NCBI GenBank assembly: GCA_947625995.1
Contig: CANQQN010000033.1
Span: 1 to 13,060 of the forward strand
From: an uncultured Lachnospiraceae bacterium
GTDB lineage: Bacteria; Bacillota; Clostridia; Lachnospirales; Lachnospiraceae
DNA: 13,060 nt
Direction: 5' to 3'
Shown here: positions 1-6,543 of the stretch, in pieces
How positions within the stretch are numbered: the first letter of the stretch is position 1
Layout: each line of letters opens with the position of its first letter
Program-made: the position numbers and the translations under genes
The notes under the pieces: generated by a model
What the model was told of the DNA's origin: nothing
Database searches by the model: none
Seen by the model: the letters and a program-made list of their open reading frames with translations, nothing else

Positions 1-664
1 GGACAAGAGCCGCAAGCATGCGGACAATATCAATGCGGGTCTCTTTACCTATCCTGTGCTGATGGCGGCGGATATTCTGCTGTATCAGGCGGATGTGGTG
101 CCGGTAGGACTGGATCAGATGCAGCATTTAGAGCTTACCAGAGATATCGCCCAGCGGTTTAACAAGATTTACGGAGATGTATTTACCGTTCCGGAGGCTT
201 ATCTGGGCAAGACCGGGGCCAGCATCAAATCTCTTCAGGATCCCACCAAAAAGATGTCGAAGTCCGATGAAAATCCCAACGCGAGTATTTATCTGACAGA
301 CGATCCAGATACCATTATGCGCAAGTGTAAGCGGGCGGTGACAGATTCCGGCAGTGAGATCCTGTACCGGGATGACAAGCCGGGCATTAAGAATCTCATC
401 GATATCTATTGTGCCATGACCGGAGTGAAGCCGGAGGATGTGGAGAAAGAATTTGACGGCAAGGGCTACGGGGTATTTAAAGAAGCGGTAGGTGAAGTGG
501 TTGTTGACCAGCTGCGGCCGTTGCAGGAGCGCTTTGACCGGATCTTGAAGGATAAAGCCTACTTGCAGGGTATCGTCAAAAATAACGCGGAAAAGGCGAA
601 TTACTATGCAATGAAAACGCTTCGCAAGGTACAGCGCAAGGTCGGATTTCCCGACCGTGGCTGA
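1..664 (+). CDS. trpS: Tryptophan--tRNA ligase, 3' part (5' end outside the window)
   Basis: Class I aminoacyl-tRNA synthetase that charges tRNA-Trp with tryptophan using ATP, in the cytoplasm. The reading frame is open from base 2, so the window holds about 220 C-terminal residues, and the N-terminal HIGH-motif half of the Rossmann domain lies to the left. What is visible fits TrpS closely: a stretch reading YPVLMAADILLYQ, then PVGLDQMQHLELTRDIA (the Gly-x-Asp-Gln signature of the tryptophan pocket), then the KMSKS loop at bases 251-265 followed by SDENPNA. The C-terminal helical tail ends in a run of basic residues. A GTG at 56 and an ATG at 62 are internal codons, not starts, because the family match continues upstream of them. 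The stop at 662-664 is followed by the lactonase-like gene after 47 bp, with no terminator between, so the two may share a transcript. Confidence 0.96.
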   Translation, partial: DKSRKHADNINAGLFTYPVLMAADILLYQADVVPVGLDQMQHLELTRDIAQRFNKIYGDVFTVPEAYLGKTGASIKSLQDPTKKMSKSDENPNASIYLTDDPDTIMRKCKRAVTDSGSEILYRDDKPGIKNLIDIYCAMTGVKPEDVEKEFDGKGYGVFKEAVGEVVVDQLRPLQERFDRILKDKAYLQGIVKNNAEKANYYAMKTLRKVQRKVGFPDRG

Positions 665-711
665 TGCAAAGCGACATAGATATCGATCGACATAAGGAAG
701 GGGAGTTTTTC

Positions 712-1761
712 ATGAGCAGGTATGTTCTGTATGTGGGAACTTATACACACGGTACAAGCGTAGGGATCCATATTTATGACATGGATGTGGAGAATGGCAC
801 ACTGGCAGAGAGAAAGGTCGTTCCCATTAATAATGCGTCTTATATGGTGAAATCCCATACAAAAAATATTTTGTATTCTATCTGTGACGAAGGCGTCGAA
901 GCCTTTCGGATACTGCCGGACGGTGACCTTGAATTTATCAATCAGGCCGGCATCCGCGGGATGAGAGGCTGCCACCTTTCCACAGACTCAAAAGACAGGT
1001 TCTTGTTTGTGGCGGGATATCACGACGGAAAGGTCACGGTGCTTCGCATCAATAAGGACGGATCTATCGGGGAGATATGCGACGGGATCTTTCACAAAGG
1101 CATGGGAAGCGTCGCGGAGAGGAATTTCCGGCCGCATGTAAACGGCGTAGTGCCGACTCCGGACGATAAATATGTCTGCGCCATCGATCTGGGTGTGGAT
1201 CACGTAAAGATCTATTCGCTGGATCAGGTCACCGGCAAGCTGAGGCTGGTGGATATTCTTCATTGTCCTCTGGAATCTGCGCCCCGCAGAATGGTGTTCA
1301 GCAATGACGGGCGGTTTGCCTATGTGATCTGCGAATTGAAAAATTACATTCTTGAATATGAATACGACGGCTCAGGCAAGGCTCCGAGATTTGAAAGGAT
1401 CGATAAGATCAGCACTGTGGACGACAAGACGGTGACGAGCAGTGCCGCTTCCGGCATGAAGATCTCTGCCGACGGACAGTATCTGTATTGCTCCAACGCA
1501 GGAGAGAACAGCATCGGCATTTTCAGGATGGATCAGGAGACAGGTGTATTGGAAAAGCTCTGCGTACTGCCGGTAAGCGGGGATTATCCCAAAGATATTG
1601 ATGTGTTCCCGGACAACAGACATGTGCTTGCGTTGAACCATGAGTCAAACTCTATCACCACTTTTACGGTCAATTATGAGAACGGAACCATTGCCATGAA
1701 CAGCGCGCCCAAGTATATCGAGACGCCAAACTGTTCTCTGGTAGTGAAACTGGAAGGGTGA
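712..1761 (+). CDS. Lactonase-family seven-bladed beta-propeller protein (6-phosphogluconolactonase-like)
   Basis: A 349-residue cytoplasmic protein of the lactonase / YkgB / 3-carboxymuconate cyclase family (Pfam Lactonase). Characterised members hydrolyse 6-phosphogluconolactone in the pentose phosphate pathway, but others act on different lactones, so the substrate is not settled. It opens with the family hallmark YVGTYT (residues 7-12) and contains repeated blades with the pattern SxDGxxxY (about 197-204 and 252-258). Other family-like stretches are RPHVNGVVPTPDDKY (140-154) and NAGENSIGIFRMD (262-274). The usual Pro-His-x-His stretch is Pro-His-Val-Asn here, and the usual Gly-Pro-Arg-His is Ala-Pro-Arg-Arg, so specificity may differ from textbook enzymes. 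There is no signal peptide. I chose the ATG at 712 because AAGGAAGGGGAG (694-705) sits before it. The frame is also open from an ATG at 664 that overlaps the trpS stop, but that would add 16 residues without a ribosome site. A terminator follows 20 bp after the stop. Confidence 0.85.
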   Translation: MSRYVLYVGTYTHGTSVGIHIYDMDVENGTLAERKVVPINNASYMVKSHTKNILYSICDEGVEAFRILPDGDLEFINQAGIRGMRGCHLSTDSKDRFLFVAGYHDGKVTVLRINKDGSIGEICDGIFHKGMGSVAERNFRPHVNGVVPTPDDKYVCAIDLGVDHVKIYSLDQVTGKLRLVDILHCPLESAPRRMVFSNDGRFAYVICELKNYILEYEYDGSGKAPRFERIDKISTVDDKTVTSSAASGMKISADGQYLYCSNAGENSIGIFRMDQETGVLEKLCVLPVSGDYPKDIDVFPDNRHVLALNHESNSITTFTVNYENGTIAMNSAPKYIETPNCSLVVKLEG

Positions 1762-1781
1762 ATAGACCAAAAGATGTATGA

Positions 1782-1810
1782 AAAAGGATGTCGGCAACCG
1801 GCATCCTTTT
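1782..1810. terminator. Bidirectional intrinsic terminator between the lactonase gene and aroC
   Basis: A 13-bp stem, AAAAGGATGTCGG (1782-1794) with CCGGCATCCTTTT (1798-1810), has one G-T wobble and a 3-base CAA loop. The arms carry an A-run on the left and a T-run on the right. The hairpin therefore ends in a U-run on either strand (TTTT then a T-rich CGTTCGTTT rightward, TTTTT leftward). It lies between two converging genes, 20 bp past the stop of the lactonase gene and 19 bp past the stop of aroC, so it can end both transcripts. Confidence 0.9.
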
Positions 1811-1829
1811 CGTTCGTTTATGATTGGTG

Positions 1830-2930
1830 TTATCTTTGGAAGAAGGCGGCTATTTTGTCCAGCCGGGATGTCATGGATGCCAGAAGGGCGTCCAGCACTG
1901 TCAGGGCGGTCATGGATTCCAACACCACAACGGCTCTTGGAACGATGACCGGATCGTGCCTTCCGTGAATGGAGAGCGTTACGTTTTCCCCGGAACGGGT
2001 GACGGTGTTCTGGTCGGCTGCGATAGAGGGTGTGGGTTTGATGTGGGCCCGCAGGATGATATCGCTGCCGTCGCTGATGCCGCCGTAGATCCCACCGCCG
2101 TGATTGCTCTTTTTGGTTAAAATGCCGTTTTCATAGTACATGGAATCATTGTTTTGGGAGCCTCGGGAGGCTGCGGCAGCCACGCCGTCTCCGATCTCCA
2201 CAGCTTTTACGGCGCCTACCGACATCAGGGCCTTCGCAAGGTTGGCGTCCAGCTTTTCAAAGCAGGGATCTCCTACGCCGGCAGGGATATTCTTTACCAC
2301 GCATTCCACCACGCCGCCGACGGAATCTTTCTGTTCCATGCATTCGGAAACAAGCGCCTCTACATCCACGGCAGCCTTTGCGTCCGGCATATAAAACGGA
2401 TTGCTGTCGCGTGCAGACAGATCAAAATTTTGTGGTGAGATCTCGATACCGCCTATGGATTTTGTGTAGGCGGTTACTGTTATACCCAGATAGGAGAGAA
2501 GTTTGCATGCCACCGCTCCCGCGGCTACTCTGGCAATGGTCTCACGGCCGGAGGAACGCCCGCCGCCGCGGTAATCCCGGAATCCGTATTTCTGGTCAAA
2601 GGTGTAATCTGCATGACCGGGCCGGTATGTCTCCGCGATATTGCCGTAATCCCGCGAACGCTGGTCCTCGTTCATCACCATCAGAGAAATGGGGGTTCCG
2701 GTGGTTTTTCCGTCGAAGAGGCCGGATAAGATCTGCACCTTGTCGCTTTCACTGCGTTTTGTGGTGAATTTTGATTGGCCGGGTTTCCTGCGGTCCAGAT
2801 ACTTCTGTATGTCTTCCTCACAGAGAGGCAGCCCCGCCGGGCATCCGTCAATGACTACGCCGATCGCTTTGCCGTGGGACTCCCCCCAAGTGGTAATTTT
2901 AAAGATAGAACCGAACGTGGATCCTGACAT
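1830..2930 (-). CDS. aroC: Chorismate synthase
   Basis: A 366-residue enzyme of the last shikimate step. It converts 5-enolpyruvylshikimate-3-phosphate to chorismate with reduced FMN, feeding Phe, Tyr, Trp and folate. Family signatures are visible in order: GESHG (16-20, with catalytic His19), RPGHADYTFDQKYGFRDYRGGGRSSGRET (103-131 in full; key residues His106, Arg125, Arg129), GDGVAAAASRGSQNND (247-262) and HGRHDPVIVPRAVVV (322-336). Length is normal for the bacterial family. The frame is open further upstream to 2981, but the family match starts at MSGSTFG. AAAGGA of the leader stands 8 bases before this ATG. A second ATG two codons earlier (2934-2936) is possible, using GGAG 8 bases before it. 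It is the only leftward gene in the window and has its own promoter and terminator, so it is probably monocistronic. Chorismate use and the trpS gene nearby are both tied to aromatic amino acids, but that may be coincidence. Confidence 0.97.
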   Translation of the reverse strand: MSGSTFGSIFKITTWGESHGKAIGVVIDGCPAGLPLCEEDIQKYLDRRKPGQSKFTTKRSESDKVQILSGLFDGKTTGTPISLMVMNEDQRSRDYGNIAETYRPGHADYTFDQKYGFRDYRGGGRSSGRETIARVAAGAVACKLLSYLGITVTAYTKSIGGIEISPQNFDLSARDSNPFYMPDAKAAVDVEALVSECMEQKDSVGGVVECVVKNIPAGVGDPCFEKLDANLAKALMSVGAVKAVEIGDGVAAAASRGSQNNDSMYYENGILTKKSNHGGGIYGGISDGSDIILRAHIKPTPSIAADQNTVTRSGENVTLSIHGRHDPVIVPRAVVVLESMTALTVLDALLASMTSRLDKIAAFFQR

Positions 2931-2972
2931 GCGCATCTTCCTTTCTCCAGAACAATGTAAATTTCTGAAACT

Positions 2973-3001
2973 ATTATACAAAATCCGGCGGAAAGTGGCA
3001 A
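2973..3001 (-). promoter_or_regulatory. Sigma-A type promoter of aroC
   Basis: Read on the minus strand: TTGCCA (3001-2996), a 17-bp spacer, then a perfect TATAAT (2978-2973). Transcription would begin near 2966, about 35 bases before the aroC start. The spacing and the match to consensus are good. It stands back to back with the promoter of the rightward EamA gene, with 17 AT-rich bases between the two -35 boxes. Confidence 0.8.
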
Positions 3002-3018
3002 GAGATATAAAATAATAA

Positions 3019-3047
3019 TTGCTTTCCCGCTGTCAATTCATTATAAT
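3019..3047 (+). promoter_or_regulatory. Sigma-A type promoter of the EamA-family gene
   Basis: TTGCTT (3019-3024), a 17-bp spacer, then perfect TATAAT (3042-3047). Transcription should begin near 3054, giving a leader of only about 15 bases before the ATG at 3069. That start point coincides with the in-frame TTG at 3054, which argues against the TTG as the translation start. Tgt may also depend on this promoter, since I see none of its own. Confidence 0.75.
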
Positions 3048-3068
3048 GTATGCTTGGAGATGATCGTA

Positions 3069-3485
3069 ATGATGTGGTTTGTCTACGCCTTGCTGTCGGC
3101 GGTATTCGCGGCGCTGACTTCAATTCTGGCGAAAATCGGTATTGATGGAGTGGATTCCAATCTTGCCACCGCGCTGAGGACAGTGGTGGTGGTAATCATG
3201 GCATGGGGCATGGTGTTTCTGACCAATGCGCAGCATGGAATCTTGGAGGTTACAAAGAAAAGCTGGATTTTTTTGATCCTGTCAGGTCTTGCGACAGGCG
3301 CCTCTTGGCTTTGTTATTACAGGGCGCTGCAGGTGGGAGATGCTTCTAAGGTAGTGCCGGTGGACAAGCTGAGCGTGGTGATCACATTTGTTCTGGCTGT
3401 GTTCTTTCTCCATGAGCAGTTTACGGTGAAGTCGGTGATCGGCTGTCTTTTGATCACCGCCGGGACATTGCTTATGGTCTTGTAG
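3069..3485 (+). CDS. Half-size EamA/DMT-family membrane protein
   Basis: A 138-residue, very hydrophobic inner-membrane protein with five likely transmembrane helices (about residues 3-23, 32-53, 65-87, 95-115 and 121-138). It matches a single EamA unit of the drug/metabolite transporter superfamily. The stretches GLATGASWLCYYRALQ and VVPVDKLSVVITF, followed by FFLHE, are typical. Most DMT exporters have ten helices from two EamA units, so this one probably works as a dimer. The substrate cannot be read from sequence. I chose ATG 3069 because GGAG (3056-3059) sits 9 bases before it. ATG 3072 is equally in frame, and the upstream TTG at 3054 falls on the predicted transcription start. It is divergent from aroC. 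No classical terminator follows it, so read-through into tgt is plausible. Confidence 0.85.
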   Translation: MMWFVYALLSAVFAALTSILAKIGIDGVDSNLATALRTVVVVIMAWGMVFLTNAQHGILEVTKKSWIFLILSGLATGASWLCYYRALQVGDASKVVPVDKLSVVITFVLAVFFLHEQFTVKSVIGCLLITAGTLLMVL

Positions 3486-3510
3486 CACGATTGATTTGAA
3501 ATTTTGAGGA

Positions 3511-3548
3511 AGCGTTTCAGATCTCATTGCCGACTGATCCGAAACGCT
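3511..3548 (+). repeat. Inverted repeat (hairpin) upstream of tgt
   Basis: AGCGTTTC (3511-3518) and GAAACGCT (3541-3548) form an 8-bp stem. After one A-C mismatch, GATC (3520-3523) pairs with GATC (3536-3539), leaving a 12-base loop. It begins 26 bp past the stop of the EamA gene. No T-run follows (ATTTGCGG instead), so it is not a classic intrinsic terminator. It could protect the mRNA end or take part in tgt leader folding. Confidence 0.55.
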
Positions 3549-3587
3549 ATTTGCGGATCCTTGCGAAGCGGCCGTAGCGCCGTTTTG

Positions 3588-3595
3588 GAAACGCT
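3588..3595 (+). repeat. Second copy of GAAACGCT, just before tgt
   Basis: GAAACGCT recurs here, 47 bases after the copy at 3541-3548. It could pair with the same AGCGTTTC arm at 3511-3518 and end 7 bases before the tgt ribosome site GGAG (3603-3606). The two pairings exclude each other. Whether this has a role is unknown. The rest of the 127-bp gap holds no promoter that I can recognise. Confidence 0.5.
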
Positions 3596-3612
3596 CCGGA
3601 TCGGAGAATTTT

Positions 3613-4746
3613 ATGTATCAGTTATTAAAAAAAGACGGCCGCGCCAAACGTGGCCTGCTGCATACCGTGCACGGTGATATACAGACGCCGGTGTTTATGA
3701 ATGTAGGTACAGCGGCCGCCATTAAGGGGGCCGTTTCCACAGTTGACCTAAAGGAGATCGGTACGCAGGTGGAGCTTTCCAATACCTATCATCTGCACGT
3801 GCGTCCGGGAGACCATATTGTGAAACAGATGGGCGGCCTTCACAGGTTTATGAACTGGGACAGGCCCATTCTCACCGACAGCGGCGGCTTTCAGGTGTTT
3901 TCTCTGGCCAGCCTGCGCAGTATCAAGGAAGAAGGCGTGTATTTCAATTCTCACATCGACGGCAGGAAGATTTTCATGGGGCCGGAACAGAGTATGCAGA
4001 TCCAGTCAAACCTGGGCTCCACCATCGCCATGGCCTTTGACGAGTGTCCTCCCTATCCCGCTACAAGGGAATACATGCAGGCTTCCGTTGACCGTACTAC
4101 CAGATGGCTTGTGCGGTGCCGGGATGAATTAAAACGCCTGAACAGTCTTCCCGACACGGTAAATCCCCGGCAGATGCTGTTTGGGATCAATCAAGGCGGC
4201 ACCTATGAGGATATCAGAAGGGAGCATGCGAAGCAGATCGCCGCGTTGGATCTGGACGGTTACGCCATCGGCGGTCTTGCCGTGGGAGAGACCCATGCGG
4301 AAATGTACCGAATCTTGGATGAGACCGTGCCCTGCCTGCCGGAAAACAAGCCGGTGTATCTTATGGGAGTAGGGACGCCCGCCAATATTCTGGAGGGCGT
4401 GGAGAGAGGCGTTGACTTTTTTGACTGCGTATATCCTTCCAGAAACGGCCGTCATGGGCATGTGTATACCAATCATGGCAAGCTGAATCTGTTCAATCAG
4501 AAGTATGAGACGGACGGACGGCCCATTGAGGAGGGCTGCGGGTGTCCTGCCTGCAGGCATTACAGCCGGGCGTATATCCGTCATCTGTTAAAAGCAAAGG
4601 AGATGCTGGGCATGCGGCTCTGCGTGCTCCATAACCTGTATTTTTATAATACCATGATGACGGAGATCAGGGACGCCATTGACCGGGGGGATTACAGAAG
4701 CTATAAGGAGAAAAAGCTACAGGCCGTTTCGGGTGATGTTGAGTAA
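3613..4746 (+). CDS. tgt: tRNA-guanine transglycosylase (queuine tRNA-ribosyltransferase)
   Basis: A 377-residue TIM-barrel enzyme that swaps guanine 34 in the anticodon of GUN tRNAs (Asp, Asn, His, Tyr) for a 7-deazaguanine base, preQ1 in most bacteria, during queuosine synthesis. The key residues line up: Asp89 in LTDSGGFQVF, GINQGG at 191-196, AIGGLAVGE at 218-226, and the nucleophile Asp271 in FFDCVYPSRNGRHGH. The zinc site is Cys309, Cys311, Cys314 (CGCPAC) and His340 (CVLHN). Length is normal. Some gut Clostridia are thought to salvage queuine directly, so the base used is not certain here. The start ATG has GGAG 6 bases before it. yajC follows after 114 bp with its own likely promoter; tgt and yajC are neighbours in many bacteria. 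queA and secDF, other common partners, are absent from the window. Confidence 0.97.
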   Translation: MYQLLKKDGRAKRGLLHTVHGDIQTPVFMNVGTAAAIKGAVSTVDLKEIGTQVELSNTYHLHVRPGDHIVKQMGGLHRFMNWDRPILTDSGGFQVFSLASLRSIKEEGVYFNSHIDGRKIFMGPEQSMQIQSNLGSTIAMAFDECPPYPATREYMQASVDRTTRWLVRCRDELKRLNSLPDTVNPRQMLFGINQGGTYEDIRREHAKQIAALDLDGYAIGGLAVGETHAEMYRILDETVPCLPENKPVYLMGVGTPANILEGVERGVDFFDCVYPSRNGRHGHVYTNHGKLNLFNQKYETDGRPIEEGCGCPACRHYSRAYIRHLLKAKEMLGMRLCVLHNLYFYNTMMTEIRDAIDRGDYRSYKEKKLQAVSGDVE

Positions 4747-4787
4747 TAAAAGTCCCTGTTTTGTTAAAATATTCGGCAATTTAGGGG

Positions 4788-4816
4788 TTGTTTTTCTCTT
4801 AAATATTGTGTATAGT
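4788..4816 (+). promoter_or_regulatory. Probable promoter of yajC
   Basis: TTGTTT (4788-4793), a 17-bp spacer, then TATAGT (4811-4816), in the AT-rich 114-bp gap between tgt and yajC. Transcription would start near 4823, about 38 bases before the yajC ATG. The match is reasonable but not perfect, so some yajC transcription may instead come from upstream. Confidence 0.55.
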
Positions 4817-4860
4817 GATAAAAGAGTGTAAAACGAAGCGAGGAAGTGGAGGAGATTCCT

Positions 4861-5193
4861 ATGTCAGATTTCGCAATGATAGTTGCAGAAAACAGCGCCA
4901 ATACCGCACAGACAGGCGGCATGAGCCTGATCGTGATCATTTTGTATGTAGTCGTCATCGGTGCATTTTTCTATTTTGTGATGATCCGTCCCCAGAAGAA
5001 GGAACAGAAACGTCTGGACGCCATGCTGGCGGAAATGGAATGCGGCGATACGATCCTGACATCCAGCGGTTTTTACGGTACAGTGATCGATATTACAGAC
5101 GATACGGTCATCGTTGAGTTCGGCAATAATAAAAACTGCCGGATCCCGATGCAGAAAAGCGCCATCGTGCAGGTTGAAAAGGACGAAGAATAA
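4861..5193 (+). CDS. yajC: Preprotein translocase accessory subunit YajC
   Basis: A 110-residue single-pass membrane protein associated with the Sec translocon (SecDF-YajC complex in model bacteria). A short polar N-terminus is followed by one transmembrane helix (about residues 22-42). Next comes the hallmark RPQKKEQK (43-50) just inside the membrane, and then a cytoplasmic domain with the family pattern GDTILTSSGFYGTV (62-75). Length is typical. The frame is open from a GTG at 4846, but TGGAGGAG (4847-4854) sits 6 bases before the ATG at 4861, which fixes the start. secD and secF, often next to yajC, are replaced here by leuB on the same strand with its own promoter. Confidence 0.93.
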   Translation: MSDFAMIVAENSANTAQTGGMSLIVIILYVVVIGAFFYFVMIRPQKKEQKRLDAMLAEMECGDTILTSSGFYGTVIDITDDTVIVEFGNNKNCRIPMQKSAIVQVEKDEE

Positions 5194-5235
5194 GGGTTAT
5201 GTTTTACGGATTATGGGGATTTTACGAAGAAGGTG

Positions 5236-5245
5236 CGGTGCACCG
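5236..5245. repeat. Perfect 10-bp palindrome in the yajC-leuB gap
   Basis: CGGTGCACCG reads the same on both strands. In RNA it would fold as GGTGC (5232-5236) with GCACC (5240-5244) around a 3-base loop. A T-rich run (5262-5271) follows, but only after a 17-base gap, so it is at best a weak terminator for yajC. It could equally be a protein-binding site upstream of leuB. The 181-bp gap also holds the leuB promoter. Confidence 0.35.
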
Positions 5246-5311
5246 GATATTGTAAGGTCCCTTTTTGTTTTGTAAGAAGATTTTTCCACCGTATGGGAAC
5301 AATTATTTTTG

Positions 5312-5340
5312 TTGAAAAACATAGTAAAAAGAGATATAAT
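5312..5340 (+). promoter_or_regulatory. Strong sigma-A type promoter of leuB (and probably ilvD-ilvB)
   Basis: TTGAAA (5312-5317), a 17-bp spacer, then perfect TATAAT (5335-5340). The predicted start near 5347 leaves a leader of about 28 bases, too short for a T-box or a leader-peptide attenuator downstream of it. The -35 box lies inside an AT-rich inverted repeat, TTTTT-GTTG-AAAAA (5306-5319), a possible operator. Confidence 0.85.
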
Positions 5341-5374
5341 AATGGATAATGTTTTTTAGAACGGGAGGTTTATC

Positions 5375-6463
5375 ATGGAATTTCATGTAGCGGTTATCGC
5401 AGGGGACGGGATCGGTCCCGAGATCATCAGAGAAGCAAGGAAGGTGCTGGATAAAGTAGGGAGCACCTTCGGACATACATTTCACTATGAGGATTTGCTG
5501 ATGGGCGGCGCGTCCATTGATGTCAACGGCGTTCCCCTTACAGACGAGACGATTGAGAGGGCAAAGGCAGCCGATGCGGTTTTGATGGGTTCTATCGGGG
5601 GCAATACCTCTACATCTCCTTGGTATCAGCTTCCTCCCAATCTGCGGCCGGAAGCTGGACTGTTAAAGATTCGCAAGGAATTGAAGCTTTTCGCAAACGT
5701 CCGCCCCGCCTATCTCTATGAGGAACTGAAGGCGGCTTGTCCCCTGCGGGACGAGATCATCGGGGACGGCTTTGATCTGGTGATCATGCGAGAGCTTACC
5801 GGCGGTTTGTATTTCGGCGAGCGGGGCACCACAGAGGAAAACGGCGTGCTTACCGCAAAGGATACCCTTACATATAACGAAAATGAGATCCGCCGCATTG
5901 CCGTCCGCGCCTTCGATATTGCGGGCAAGAGGAGAAAAAAGGTGACCAGCGTGGATAAGGCCAACGTGCTGGATTCCTCCCGTCTCTGGAGGAAAGTGGT
6001 GGAAGAGGTGGCAAAGGATTACCCCGACATCACGCTGGAGCATATGCTGGTGGACAACTGCGCCATGCAGCTGGTGCGGGATCCTAAGCAGTTTGATGTG
6101 ATCCTTACGGAGAACATGTTCGGCGACATCCTTTCCGACGAGGCCAGCATGGTGACAGGCTCCATCGGGATGTTGTCCTCCGCCAGCTTAAATGAGACGA
6201 AATTCGGCCTCTATGAGCCAAGCCACGGCTCCGCGCCGGATATTGCGGGGCAGGATCTTGCAAACCCCATTGCAACCATTCTTTCCGCGGCAATGATGCT
6301 TCGCTATTCCTTTGATCTGGATCAGGAGGCGGACAGCGTGGAGGCTGCGGTGAAGCAGGTGCTTGCGGAAGGGTACCGCACCGGCGATATCTATTCAAAT
6401 GGATGCATAAAGGTAGGCACCACACAGATGGGCGACGAGATCGCAAAGAGGATTCAGAAATAA
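5375..6463 (+). CDS. leuB: 3-isopropylmalate dehydrogenase
   Basis: A 362-residue cytoplasmic enzyme that oxidises and decarboxylates 3-isopropylmalate to 2-oxoisocaproate with NAD and a divalent metal, in leucine synthesis. Family features in order: AGDGIGPE at the N-terminus (9-16), Arg100 and Arg110 with Arg139 in the substrate site, LTGGLYFGERG (141-151, with Tyr146), Lys195 in VDKANVL, and metal ligands Asp227, Asp251 and Asp255 within NMFGDILSDEAS (247-258). Near the C-terminus, EPSHGSAPDIAG (281-292) is the NAD-binding loop. These match the Thermus enzyme positions allowing for a shift of about ten. The leucine-type residues around 95-101 (LLKIRKE) favour LeuB over isocitrate or tartrate dehydrogenase. 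GGGAGG (5363-5368) stands 6 bases before the ATG. ilvD follows after 80 bp with no terminator. leuA and leuCD are not present in the window. Confidence 0.97.
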   Translation: MEFHVAVIAGDGIGPEIIREARKVLDKVGSTFGHTFHYEDLLMGGASIDVNGVPLTDETIERAKAADAVLMGSIGGNTSTSPWYQLPPNLRPEAGLLKIRKELKLFANVRPAYLYEELKAACPLRDEIIGDGFDLVIMRELTGGLYFGERGTTEENGVLTAKDTLTYNENEIRRIAVRAFDIAGKRRKKVTSVDKANVLDSSRLWRKVVEEVAKDYPDITLEHMLVDNCAMQLVRDPKQFDVILTENMFGDILSDEASMVTGSIGMLSSASLNETKFGLYEPSHGSAPDIAGQDLANPIATILSAAMMLRYSFDLDQEADSVEAAVKQVLAEGYRTGDIYSNGCIKVGTTQMGDEIAKRIQK

Positions 6464-6474
6464 AATTATATTTA

Positions 6475-6522
6475 GATCGGTCAGGCGGCCCTGTCTGCGA
6501 GATACAGGCGGGCGTCCCGATC
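6475..6522 (+). repeat. Nested inverted repeats in the leuB-ilvD gap
   Basis: An outer pair GATCGG (6475-6480) with CCGATC (6517-6522) encloses an inner pair CCTGT (6490-6494) with ACAGG (6504-6508). Together they could fold into a branched hairpin ending about 21 bases before the ilvD ATG. There is no T-run, so it is not a terminator. It may affect mRNA processing or the level of ilvD translation, or mean nothing. Confidence 0.35.
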
Positions 6523-6543
6523 ATAGAAAGGATGACAGATCGT

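Noticed and set aside
664..711. ATG overlapping the trpS stop (TGATG) as the lactonase gene start by translational coupling
   Set aside because: The 16 added residues are polar and unlike the family, and AAGGAAGGGGAG marks the downstream ATG at 712.
3054..3068. TTG at 3054 as the start of the EamA gene
   Set aside because: It coincides with the predicted transcription start and has no ribosome site. GGAG at 3056-3059 correctly spaces ATG 3069.
3485..3560. Classical terminator after the EamA gene
   Set aside because: The hairpin at 3511-3548 is followed by ATTTGCGG rather than a T-run, so termination there is unsupported.
5194..5290. T-box-like riboswitch before leuB (GGTGCGGTGCACCGG followed by GGTCCCTTTTTG)
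   Set aside because: There are only about 40 bases between the yajC stop and this element, too few for the T-box specifier stem, the invariant UGGN bulge is absent, and no strong terminator stem forms. The leuB promoter is also downstream of it.
6403..6543. 47-codon N-terminal extension of ilvD overlapping leuB
   Set aside because: The extension has no family similarity and no ribosome site, and it overlaps the leuB coding end. The frame is simply open by chance.
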